Shown piece by piece: positions 1 through 6,625 of a stretch of DNA of 11,498 nt. Under the pieces are notes generated by a model that saw only the letters and a list, made by a program, of their open reading frames with translations, made no database searches and was not told the DNA's origin. Position 1 is the stretch's first letter. Each line of letters starts with the position of its first letter. The DNA is from Candidatus Omnitrophota bacterium. GTDB taxonomy: Bacteria; Omnitrophota; Koll11; Zapsychrales; Fredricksoniimonadaceae. A program made the translations under genes and the position numbers. Location: assembly GCA_023247595.1 (NCBI GenBank), contig JAHFGF010000038.1, positions 1 to 11,498 of the forward strand, in the 5' to 3' direction.

Positions 1-36
1 GACGTCAATAAATGGAATCTCTCCTATATGCGTATC

Positions 37-153
37 GCTCAAGTGTGAGGATTGTGATTCCGTTCAACGAGACCGCGCGCAATTTCTCTAATAAGTCTCT
101 AAAGAAATTGTGTAGGTCTCAATTCACGTCCATCCCAACCCTCACACTTGAGC
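37..153. repeat. Long imperfect inverted repeat (hairpin) upstream of the cluster
   Basis: The two halves of this segment are near reverse complements around a centre near position 95. Bases 37-50 pair perfectly with 140-153 (14 bp). After one mismatch, 52-54 pair with 136-138 and 56-58 with 132-134. Further in, 61-63 pair with 126-128, 69-74 (GAGACC) with 115-120 (GGTCTC), and 77-87 with 103-113 if two G-U pairs are allowed. Paired positions add up to 189 or 190 throughout, so this is one continuous stem of over 40 pairs with small bulges, not several chance hairpins. It lies 53 bp upstream of the first gene. It could be a structured leader RNA, a small non-coding RNA, or a miniature inverted-repeat element. 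No flanking target duplication and no T-run like that of an intrinsic terminator is seen. A 61-codon ORF across it looks spurious. Confidence 0.75.
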
Positions 154-205
154 CAGGATTACATCGAACTCACGTTAAAATATTAATCGCGGCGTAATTC
201 ATCCA

Positions 206-1201
206 ATGGCAGAAGAACTATTAACAGTGAAAAGAAATCAGGCGTCAAGCGTGACAACTGCGTCGAATCCTTTGGTGAGCATCATCATTCCAAGCTATAA
301 CATGGCGAAGCTTGTCCTCCGTGCTGTTGAAAGTGTTTTAAATCAGACCTATCAGAATCTTGAAATCATCGTCGTGGATGATGGTTCAACCGATAATACC
401 AAACAGCTTCTTGAGCCGTACTTCAATAAAATCAAATATGTTTATAAAGCCAATGGCGGTGTCTGCAGCGCGCGCAATGCCGGTTTACGGCAAGCAAGCG
501 GGGCCTTTATCGCGTTACTTGACAGCGATGATACGTATATGCCGGATAAGGTGGAAAAGTCTTTAAAGTTTCTACAAGACAACCCTGATTTCGGTTTTGT
601 TCATACGGATACTTATTTAGTCGACAGCCAAGATCGGGAGATTGAACGCTATCAGCATCCGAAGAGCCGTTATACCGGCTGGATCAGCCGCCAATTGCTC
701 AAAGGAAATTTTATCGCCAATCCAACCAACTTTTTCCGGCGCGAATGTTATGACAGTTGCGGGGGGTACGAAGAATCGCTGTTTCCCCCGGGAGACTGGG
801 ATTTATGGCTGCGGATTTCCAAGAAATTTAAAGTCGGTTATATTGATGAGCCCCTGTCGCGGTATTCGATTATATCGAATTCTTGTTTTAATGATCTGGA
901 ACGGACGAAACGGGAAGAACAATGGGTGCTGGACCGTTTTTTTAAAGGTCATCCGTCGGAAAGCCAGTGGGTTAAACGAACCGCTTATAGCGAATTTCAT
1001 CTGAGAAACGCCCAGTGTTATTTTGTGAAAGGTCAACAATCAGAATGCCGCCGGGAATTCATGCTTTCTTTAAAGAGTTTTCCATTGAACGTCAAATGGT
1101 GGGCGCTTCTGGTTTATTATGTTATCGGCCGGGAAAAGTTAAGGACAAGTTTACGCCGGAAAATTCTAAGATCAGAATGGGATAAAAATTCATCCCGATA
1201 A
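206..1201 (+). CDS. Family 2 glycosyltransferase (GT-A fold)
   Basis: A predicted cytoplasmic or membrane-associated enzyme of 331 residues that transfers a sugar from a nucleotide-sugar donor to a growing lipid-linked glycan. The GT2 core starts near residue 22 with a VSIIIPSYN strand. It contains the donor-binding DDGSTD at 58-63, SARNAG at 88-93, and the metal-binding DSDD at 106-109. A GDWDLWLR segment at 196-203 occupies the usual place of the acceptor-side acidic motif (catalytic base region). The last 80 residues are helical, with a TPR-like appearance (about 260-290), a common tail in polysaccharide-cluster GT2 proteins. The ATG at 206 has no clear Shine-Dalgarno sequence, but it leaves a normal short N-terminus before the core; GTG at 227 is an alternative. 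The next gene starts 17 bp downstream. The family is clear; the sugar and linkage cannot be read from sequence. Confidence 0.92.
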   Translation: MAEELLTVKRNQASSVTTASNPLVSIIIPSYNMAKLVLRAVESVLNQTYQNLEIIVVDDGSTDNTKQLLEPYFNKIKYVYKANGGVCSARNAGLRQASGAFIALLDSDDTYMPDKVEKSLKFLQDNPDFGFVHTDTYLVDSQDREIERYQHPKSRYTGWISRQLLKGNFIANPTNFFRRECYDSCGGYEESLFPPGDWDLWLRISKKFKVGYIDEPLSRYSIISNSCFNDLERTKREEQWVLDRFFKGHPSESQWVKRTAYSEFHLRNAQCYFVKGQQSECRREFMLSLKSFPLNVKWWALLVYYVIGREKLRTSLRRKILRSEWDKNSSR

Positions 1202-1218
1202 AAAACAAGTAAGACTTA

Positions 1219-2685
1219 ATGATGCTTCTTAATGTAAAGAATTCCGAAAAGATTGTTCGATGGATTGATTACACGATCATTGTGATCCTGTGTGTGTTCT
1301 GCGTTAAGTATATGACGTACGAAGGGCGTTTTTTTGCTGAGAAATCGTTTCAATTTTCGTTTTTAAATTTTCCGGTTTTTGTCGGCGAGTTTCTTTTGGC
1401 TGGTTTGTTGATTTTCTTTATCGTGAGAGCCTTTTTTGCCAAGATCGTCTTGGAACAATGGCACTTGGTGTTTTGTTTGTTTGTAACATTTATTGTTCTT
1501 AAAGCTCTGTGGGGATATATGCACTGGGGACCTTTGGCTTTGAGAGATGCGGCATTGTTTTATTATGTTTTGTTCGGATGGCTAAGTTTTGTTTGTTTCC
1601 GGTTGAGTTTATTCAACAAGTGGATGGTCCTTATTCTTTACGCGGCATTGATGTGGCTTTATTTTAACGTCAAGTTTAATGAATACTGGATGATGCCGAG
1701 GATTTATTTGGGGATTGTATTAGCCATGCTTTATGAAGACCGCCGAGTTGGTGTGCTTATGGCCTTAGGAATTATTATTTGCACGCCGTTTGAATTATTT
1801 ATTAATACTTCGCGGTCTGTGATGTTGGGGAATTTTCTTTCCGTTGTCTTATTACTCGTCACATGGCCGTTTTTTGTTGCCCCGGCTAAGCGGATGAAAT
1901 ATTTTTTTGTTAGTCTGCTAGCCTTGATGATTTTTGCGGCTTATATTTTTCATTTTTCCGGATCCAGGCCGGCCCAAGGGCTTTTGGCGATTGATAAACT
2001 CAAACTATTTTTAAATGAAACGCAGCAGGAAATTGACAGCAAGAAACCAACCTTTAAGAAACGGGAACAAGTGGAAACGGTCATGATTTTTAGCCCGAAT
2101 GAAGAGGTTCCAGACAAGCCGGTTGTTGTTGCGGTTCAACCCGTGGCGCCTGCGGAACCAATTCCCCAGCCGGTTTCTCAGGTTCAAGTTAAAAAAAGGG
2201 AAGTTGATTCAAAGGAATCGACCGAAGGCATGAAACTCGGGAATTCGATATTTCGGATCCTTTTGTGGAAAGACGCATGGATGCAAATTGCCGAATCAAA
2301 AGAAATGTTTGGTATTGATTTTGGAAAACCATTTCGGTCCAAAAATTTGGAAATTATCCGTTCCGCTGTTGATGAATGGAAAAGAGACGGCTGGATTGCC
2401 ATGCATAATTCCTATCTCAATATTTTATATCGCGGGGGAATTGTTGGCGCGATATTCATGATTACATTGATTTCTTTGTATATTTATATGGTTAAGGTTT
2501 TTATCAGTCATCAATCGCTTGTAGGTCTTTTGATGTGCGCGTCTTTAATTGTTCCTTTTGTTGCTGCTTTTTTTGCTGTGACTTTAGAACTTCCGTATAC
2601 AGCTGTTCCTATTTGGACATTATTCGGAATGACGCTGGCGGTCGCGCGTCTGACAAAAGCCCGTGAGTTTAAAACTTCATCGTAG
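1219..2685 (+). CDS. O-antigen ligase/polymerase-like membrane protein (Wzy/WaaL type)
   Basis: A polytopic inner-membrane protein of 488 residues with about ten or more hydrophobic segments (for example 17-31, 52-73, 83-98, 135-150, 161-190, 205-222, 227-246, 404-426, 432-455, 460-477). An INTSRSV segment at 195-201 resembles the SRG-type motif of Wzy_C proteins. The large external loop runs from about 247 to 402 and ends in a block typical of the family: RILLWKDAW (346-354), FGIDFG (364-369) and MHNSYLNILYRGG (395-407). His396 sits where ligases carry their essential histidine. Such proteins either polymerise repeat units or ligate glycans to lipid A or protein; sequence alone does not separate these roles. 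The loop carries an unusual proline- and valine-rich stretch at about 293-322. ATG codons at 1219 and 1222 are both possible starts. The preceding and following genes are 17 and 18 bp away, consistent with one operon. Confidence 0.82.
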   Translation: MMLLNVKNSEKIVRWIDYTIIVILCVFCVKYMTYEGRFFAEKSFQFSFLNFPVFVGEFLLAGLLIFFIVRAFFAKIVLEQWHLVFCLFVTFIVLKALWGYMHWGPLALRDAALFYYVLFGWLSFVCFRLSLFNKWMVLILYAALMWLYFNVKFNEYWMMPRIYLGIVLAMLYEDRRVGVLMALGIIICTPFELFINTSRSVMLGNFLSVVLLLVTWPFFVAPAKRMKYFFVSLLALMIFAAYIFHFSGSRPAQGLLAIDKLKLFLNETQQEIDSKKPTFKKREQVETVMIFSPNEEVPDKPVVVAVQPVAPAEPIPQPVSQVQVKKREVDSKESTEGMKLGNSIFRILLWKDAWMQIAESKEMFGIDFGKPFRSKNLEIIRSAVDEWKRDGWIAMHNSYLNILYRGGIVGAIFMITLISLYIYMVKVFISHQSLVGLLMCASLIVPFVAAFFAVTLELPYTAVPIWTLFGMTLAVARLTKAREFKTSS

Positions 2686-2703
2686 GGTCTTCTGATTCAA
2701 GGC

Positions 2704-3897
2704 ATGCGCATACTCATCGCTCATAATTTTTATCAAGTTCACGGCGGAGAAGATGCCGTCGCGCGGTCTGAAACGGCTTTGCTTAAAGATTTCGGGCAGG
2801 AGGTGTTTTTTTATGAGCGTCACAATGACGAGTTAAAAAAACTTAACGCGCTGGAAAAAACCGCTCATTTTGTTTCTCTCGATCATAACCGGAAATCCTA
2901 TGAGCTGATGCGCCAGGAAATTAAAAAGGTCCGGCCGCAGGTTGTTCATTTTCATAATATTTATTACATGATGACTCCGTCGGTGTATCAAGCCTGCCGC
3001 GATGAAGGGGTTCCAGTTGTCCAAAGCCTTCATAATTACCGCATGGTGTGTTCCAATGGTTTGCTTTATCGCGATGGGCATGTGTGTGAAGATTGTCTTG
3101 AGAAGAATGTCTGGGAAGGGGTTAAGCATAAATGCTTCCGCGATTCCGCTTTGCTGACAGCTATGATGGCGATGTCTATCGATCGTCTTTGGCGCAAAGA
3201 GATTTGGGTGAATCTTGTGGACTGTTACATTGTCGCCGCTGAATTTACCGGCCGAAAATATGCCGACCAGGGACTTCCCGTCGATAAAATCGTTCAAAAA
3301 CCGCATTTCATCCATCCGGATTTGGGGAAGCGTCAGATCAATGAGGGTTACGCGTTATACCTCGGCAGGTTAAGCCAAGAAAAAGGGGTGGATATTCTTC
3401 TGGAGGCTTGGCGTTCCATTAAAAACATTCCTTTAAAAATTGCGGGGACCGGTCCGTTGGAACAAAAATTAAAGGCATTTGTCCATAGTCATCAGCTGAC
3501 AAACGTTGAATTTCTTGGGTTATTGGATGAGCATCAGTGCCAGCAAATATTATCAAGGGCGGGTGTGGTTTTGGTTCCTTCTGTCTGTTATGAAAATTTT
3601 CCGCGTGTCGTGGTGGAGGCTTTTTCATGCGGAGTTCTGATTGTGGCCAGCCGGCTGGGGAGCCTGGCGGAATTAATTCAAGACGGGCAGACCGGCTTGC
3701 TGGTTGAACCGGGAAATTCTTCACAAATCGTCAGCGCTGTCCAAAGATGTTTTGAGAACAAAATGAAAACCGTTTTCATGGGCGATAATGCCCGTCGGGT
3801 TTTTGAAGAAAAATATACCGCTCAAGCGAATTATAAAAGAATCATGGGGATTTATGAAGATGTCATCAGCCGCGTTTCCAAAAGACAGTCTAAATAA
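2704..3897 (+). CDS. Family 4 glycosyltransferase (GT-B fold)
   Basis: A predicted retaining glycosyltransferase of 397 residues acting on the cytoplasmic face. The N-terminal acceptor domain begins MRILIAHNFY with a GGE loop at 14-16 and a VHFHN strand at 81-85. The C-terminal donor domain has YLGRLSQEKGVD at 219-230, IAGTGP at 246-251 and the E-x7-E motif (E297 and E305, within ENFPRVVVEAFSCG) that binds the nucleotide sugar. Four cysteines (116, 128, 131, 144) after HNYRMVC have the spacing of a zinc-knuckle-like insert found in one GT4 subgroup. Length is normal for the family. The start at 2704 is preceded by AAGG at very short spacing, so the ribosome site is weak. The 3' end overlaps the start of the next gene by about 38 bp, which implies translational coupling. 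Donor and acceptor are unknown. Confidence 0.93.
   Translation: MRILIAHNFYQVHGGEDAVARSETALLKDFGQEVFFYERHNDELKKLNALEKTAHFVSLDHNRKSYELMRQEIKKVRPQVVHFHNIYYMMTPSVYQACRDEGVPVVQSLHNYRMVCSNGLLYRDGHVCEDCLEKNVWEGVKHKCFRDSALLTAMMAMSIDRLWRKEIWVNLVDCYIVAAEFTGRKYADQGLPVDKIVQKPHFIHPDLGKRQINEGYALYLGRLSQEKGVDILLEAWRSIKNIPLKIAGTGPLEQKLKAFVHSHQLTNVEFLGLLDEHQCQQILSRAGVVLVPSVCYENFPRVVVEAFSCGVLIVASRLGSLAELIQDGQTGLLVEPGNSSQIVSAVQRCFENKMKTVFMGDNARRVFEEKYTAQANYKRIMGIYEDVISRVSKRQSK
3763..3779. repeat. Perfect 8-bp palindrome with one central base
   Basis: ATGAAAAC, one C, then GTTTTCAT form a perfect 17-bp dyad inside the 3' end of the GT4 gene, about 80 bp upstream of the next start codon. It has operator-like geometry but lies in coding sequence, so chance or codon choice is a fair explanation. 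No obvious promoter accompanies it. Confidence 0.3.
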
Positions 3898-5365
3898 ATG
3901 GCTGCCGGTTAGCCTGTTTTTATTTGTATTCGGCGCGATCGTTCTTGCGACATTATATTTTTCGCCTTCTTGGGGATTGATGGACGACTTCGGCCTTTTG
4001 AAAATGGCCAGGGAATTCAAAGCAAATCCGGCCCATTATCAAGAGGTCACGGATAATTTTATTACATCAGGAATGCTGCGGCCTTTCTATTACAGCTGGG
4101 CAGCGGTTTTCTACGGCGTTTTTGAAAATCATCCGGCTGCTTTTTATGTTTTTGTGGCGGCCTGGAATATGCTGGCCATGATTTTTTGGGGGATTGCTTT
4201 TTATCATCTGTTTGGTGTTCGCAAGGAAGACCGTTTCTGGACGGTATTTTTTTATCCGTTATCGTTTTTTGTGTTTACGGCTTATTGGAATATTTTTAAT
4301 TATCTTTCTTTGCAGGAAAAGTTTGTCGTCTTTTTTGCGCCTTTGGCCATGTATTTCTTCCAAAAGCTCTATCAAGAATTTGATAAGCGTGATTTGTTCT
4401 GGCTCTGTCTTTGTATGGGACTAGGGCTTATGAGTAAAGCGACCTTTGTCTATGTTCCTTTCGCGTTTCTTGTTTATGCTTTGTTGGATGTGACTATCGT
4501 GCGGTATAAGCCCAAGACATCATGGATTTTTCTTGTGCTCAATGGATTCATTTTTGGGTTGTACGCGGTGTTTACGTTGACCTTTCAAATCCATGGGAAC
4601 TACACATCCAAATATAAGGACGGGCTAGACGCGCACAACTTCATCCAAAAAATAGTTCAATTATCCGCTGTTATGAAAATTCTCATCATTATTGGTGTTA
4701 TCGGCATGGCGGGGATTCTTTTTTATGCGGTTGCCGGCAAAAGAAAAGAGCGGTCGTTGGGTGTCTTAATCTACCTGTCGCTCTTGGCCTATATTGGTTT
4801 GCTGATTCCCTGGGGCAGCCAATCGTATCTTGTTTCTGCTATCGGGCCATTGGCCCTGGGCGCGCTGTTTCCTCTCTACGCTTGGTTAAATGCGAGAGGC
4901 GGGGTCATTAAATTTTTGCTCAATTCATTGGTTATCATTGTTATCGGCGTAATTTTTGTTGGAAACATTCTTCCCAATATTTCCCGCATGGGGGATATTG
5001 GACGGGCCATTGCGTTTGTGAGCCGTCAGGATGCTTCGTCAGACAATATTTATTTTATGCCGCCGCCGTATGTGGAGTCCGCCGACGCGACACGGAAATT
5101 TACCGGGAAAAATATTTTTTATTGCGGGGACGGAAAGATTAGTAGAGATCTTTTATCTCCCAATGGAAGCAGCTATGTTATTTTTGTGGATTTATTTCCT
5201 TCGATAATTCTGCAGGGCGTTGAAGTTGGCCCTTTAGTTTTTAAAAACGGCACGTGGCAAATTTTTGAATTGCGTCCGGGGATTCCTGGGACAGAGCAAA
5301 CATTCCGCGTGCCTTTTGAAAAAACATTTGTCCAGCAGTTGAAATCAAAAATCAGGGAATTATAG
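3860..5365 (+). CDS. GT-C-type polytopic membrane glycosyltransferase candidate
   Basis: A predicted inner-membrane protein of 501 residues with about ten or more transmembrane segments (for example 15-33, 95-117, 125-141, 153-168, 178-191, 195-214, 222-244, 269-292, 298-316, 325-343, 351-370). The first helix is followed by SWGLMDDFGLL, placing the pair D42-D43 at the outer membrane face. That is where GT-C enzymes (ArnT, PMT and relatives) carry their catalytic acidic residue. The C-terminal 110 residues form a soluble, probably periplasmic tail. GT-C enzymes use polyprenyl-phosphate-linked sugars, and the next gene encodes a synthase for such a donor. I chose ATG 3860, which has GGGGA nine bases upstream; ATG 3854 is possible, and the longer reading from 3788 would overlap the GT4 gene by 110 bp. 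Alternative: a related membrane protein without catalytic activity. The family call rests on topology and the acidic motif. Confidence 0.7.
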   Translation: MSSAAFPKDSLNKWLPVSLFLFVFGAIVLATLYFSPSWGLMDDFGLLKMAREFKANPAHYQEVTDNFITSGMLRPFYYSWAAVFYGVFENHPAAFYVFVAAWNMLAMIFWGIAFYHLFGVRKEDRFWTVFFYPLSFFVFTAYWNIFNYLSLQEKFVVFFAPLAMYFFQKLYQEFDKRDLFWLCLCMGLGLMSKATFVYVPFAFLVYALLDVTIVRYKPKTSWIFLVLNGFIFGLYAVFTLTFQIHGNYTSKYKDGLDAHNFIQKIVQLSAVMKILIIIGVIGMAGILFYAVAGKRKERSLGVLIYLSLLAYIGLLIPWGSQSYLVSAIGPLALGALFPLYAWLNARGGVIKFLLNSLVIIVIGVIFVGNILPNISRMGDIGRAIAFVSRQDASSDNIYFMPPPYVESADATRKFTGKNIFYCGDGKISRDLLSPNGSSYVIFVDLFPSIILQGVEVGPLVFKNGTWQIFELRPGIPGTEQTFRVPFEKTFVQQLKSKIREL

Positions 5366-5378
5366 TTCCGCAACAATT

Positions 5379-6473
5379 ATGGGAATAGAACTTTCAATTA
5401 TCGTTCCGACGTTTAATGAACGCGACAATGTCGTGCCGTTATTAAATAAACTGGATGCCGCTTTGAAAGGGATTTCCTGGGAAGTGATTTTTGTGGATGA
5501 TGATTCGCCGGATAAGACGGCCCAGCATGTGCGGGAGGTGAGTCAAACAGATTTGCGGGTGCGCTGTATCCAGCGGGTTTCCCGCCGGGGTCTTTCTTCC
5601 GCCAGCATCGAAGGCATGCTGGCCTCCAGCGCGCCGTTTTTGGCTGTCATGGACGGGGATTTGCAGCACGATGAAACATTGCTTAAGACAATGCTTAAGA
5701 CATTGCGGTCGGATGATTTGGATATTGTCGTCGGAAGCCGCTATGTGAAAGGCGGTTCCACGGGGGAATGGTCCCGCCAGAGGGAACACATCAGTCGTTT
5801 TGCCACCGCGTTCGGACGAAAGCTCATGCGTGTTGATATGAAGGATCCGATGAGCGGATTTTTTATGCTCAAACGGACGTTTTTGGAACGCGTCGTTCAT
5901 CGGCTGTCCGGAAAAGGGTTTAAGATTCTTTTTGATTTATTTGTTTCATCGCCTGAACCGGTCAAGTTTGTTGAATTGCCCTTTGAATTTAAAAACCGCG
6001 TCGCCGGAGAAAGCAAATTAAGTACGCTGGTCATCTGGGAATATTTGCTGCTCTTGGCGGATAAATGGCTCGGGCCTTTTATTCCGGTCCGTTTTATCCT
6101 GTTTGTTTTGGTCGGCGGGCTTGGTTTGGTTATTCATCTGATTGTTTTAAAAGCGGGTATGCAGATGATGTCATGGACGTTTCCCGTGGCGCAAACTGTC
6201 GCGGTTTTTACAGCGATGACAGCTAACTTTATCGTTAACAATATTTTTACCTACCGTGATAAAAAGCTCAAAGGGTTTGAACTCATCCGCGGCCTTGTGA
6301 CGTTTTACGCGGCGTGCTCGATTGGCGCGTTTATTAATATCCGGGTGGCGTCTTTTCTTTTCGAAAACGGCATTCAATGGTGGCTGGCAGGAATTTTAGG
6401 GGCTGTCATTGGAGCTGTTTGGAATTATGCCATTACGTCAACGTTTACCTGGAAGAAAAAAGGGATTGTGTAA
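5379..6473 (+). CDS. Polyprenyl-phosphate sugar synthase fused to a GtrA-like domain
   Basis: A two-part protein of 364 residues. Residues 1-230 are a DPM1/GtrB-like GT2 domain: LSIIVPTFNERDN at 5-17, VDDDSPDKT at 39-47, MDGDLQHD (metal and donor site) at 91-98, VVGSRYVKGG at 117-126, DPMSGFFM at 156-163 and GESKL at 210-214. Residues 236-360 are a GtrA-like domain of four hydrophobic helices, with the hallmark segments NFIVNNIFTYRD (283-294) and WNYAITSTFTW (348-358). The GT2 domain would transfer a sugar from a nucleotide donor to undecaprenyl phosphate. GtrA proteins are thought to help move that lipid-linked sugar across the membrane. Fusion of the two domains is known in other bacteria. 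It sits between two GT-C-type proteins, either of which could use the product. The start lacks a clear Shine-Dalgarno. The sugar (mannose, glucose or other) cannot be told. Confidence 0.9.
   Translation: MGIELSIIVPTFNERDNVVPLLNKLDAALKGISWEVIFVDDDSPDKTAQHVREVSQTDLRVRCIQRVSRRGLSSASIEGMLASSAPFLAVMDGDLQHDETLLKTMLKTLRSDDLDIVVGSRYVKGGSTGEWSRQREHISRFATAFGRKLMRVDMKDPMSGFFMLKRTFLERVVHRLSGKGFKILFDLFVSSPEPVKFVELPFEFKNRVAGESKLSTLVIWEYLLLLADKWLGPFIPVRFILFVLVGGLGLVIHLIVLKAGMQMMSWTFPVAQTVAVFTAMTANFIVNNIFTYRDKKLKGFELIRGLVTFYAACSIGAFINIRVASFLFENGIQWWLAGILGAVIGAVWNYAITSTFTWKKKGIV
5680..5702 (+). repeat. Short in-frame tandem duplication
   Basis: TGCTTAAGACA occurs twice with a 12-bp period inside the GT2 domain of the synthase-GtrA gene. 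It encodes a repeated four-residue unit (LLKT/MLKT, about residues 101-108) in the helix after the MDGDLQHD motif. This may be a small local duplication or chance similarity in an amphipathic helix. Confidence 0.4.
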
Positions 6474-6476
6474 GGG

Positions 6477-6602
6477 ATGCTGCCATCGCGTTTGAGAACC
6501 CAATTGCGTCAGCCGGAATTTTGGTTAAACGTCTACTGGATTGCGGTCACATTCGCTTATGTGATTTGGAGGGTGTTGGTATTTTTAAAAAAAATTCAAT
6601 AA
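6477..6602 (+). CDS. Small 41-codon membrane ORF, possibly the 5' end of the next gene
   Basis: ATG follows the previous stop codon after only three bases (TAA GGG ATG) and stays in the same frame. The 41-residue product begins MLPSRLRTQLRQPEF and then has one strong hydrophobic helix at about 16-37 (LNVYWIAVTFAYVIWRVLVF), flanked by arginines and lysines. That looks protein-like, whereas the main downstream frame over the same bases does not. It ends at a TAA just after a run of eight A. Shifting by -1 in that run would continue straight into the GT-C-type ORF and give a 580-residue protein. Three readings are possible: a separate small membrane protein, the true N-terminus of the next gene split by an indel in the A-run, or a programmed frameshift. 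I recognise no family for it alone. Confidence 0.4.
   Translation: MLPSRLRTQLRQPEFWLNVYWIAVTFAYVIWRVLVFLKKIQ
6584..6593 (+). other. Candidate -1 frameshift slippery site (TTTAAAA and AAAAAAA)
   Basis: In the frame of the small upstream ORF this run reads as T TTA AAA followed by A AAA AAA, two overlapping heptamers of the X XXY YYZ type in the correct phase for a -1 shift into the downstream GT-C frame. The zero-frame stop is at 6600. GGAGGG at 6568-6573 lies 11-14 bases upstream; internal Shine-Dalgarno-like sequences at about that distance stimulate -1 shifting in known bacterial cases such as dnaX. A plain homopolymer length error or indel explains the break equally well. Confidence 0.35.
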
Positions 6603-6625
6603 ACATCGCTCATATTCCGACGCTG

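Noticed and set aside
12..197. 61-codon ORF on the + strand at the window start
   Set aside because: It runs through the long inverted repeat, has no recognisable domain or Shine-Dalgarno, and its composition looks random.
155..205. Possible tRNA 3' end (CCA at 203-205) downstream of the hairpin
   Set aside because: No T-loop GTTCGA-type sequence, acceptor stem or anticodon arm can be assembled.
1..205. JUMPStart/ops element expected upstream of some polysaccharide operons
   Set aside because: No GGCGGTAG-type ops core is visible in the leader.
2833..3315. Antisense ORF of 160 codons opposite the GT4 gene
   Set aside because: The + strand here encodes conserved GT4 motifs; the antisense product has no plausible start signal or domain.
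6377..6625. Upstream extension of the second GT-C gene to ATG 6377
   Set aside because: It would overlap the GtrA coding sequence by 97 bp, and the translated extension is cysteine- and charge-rich with no membrane or domain character.
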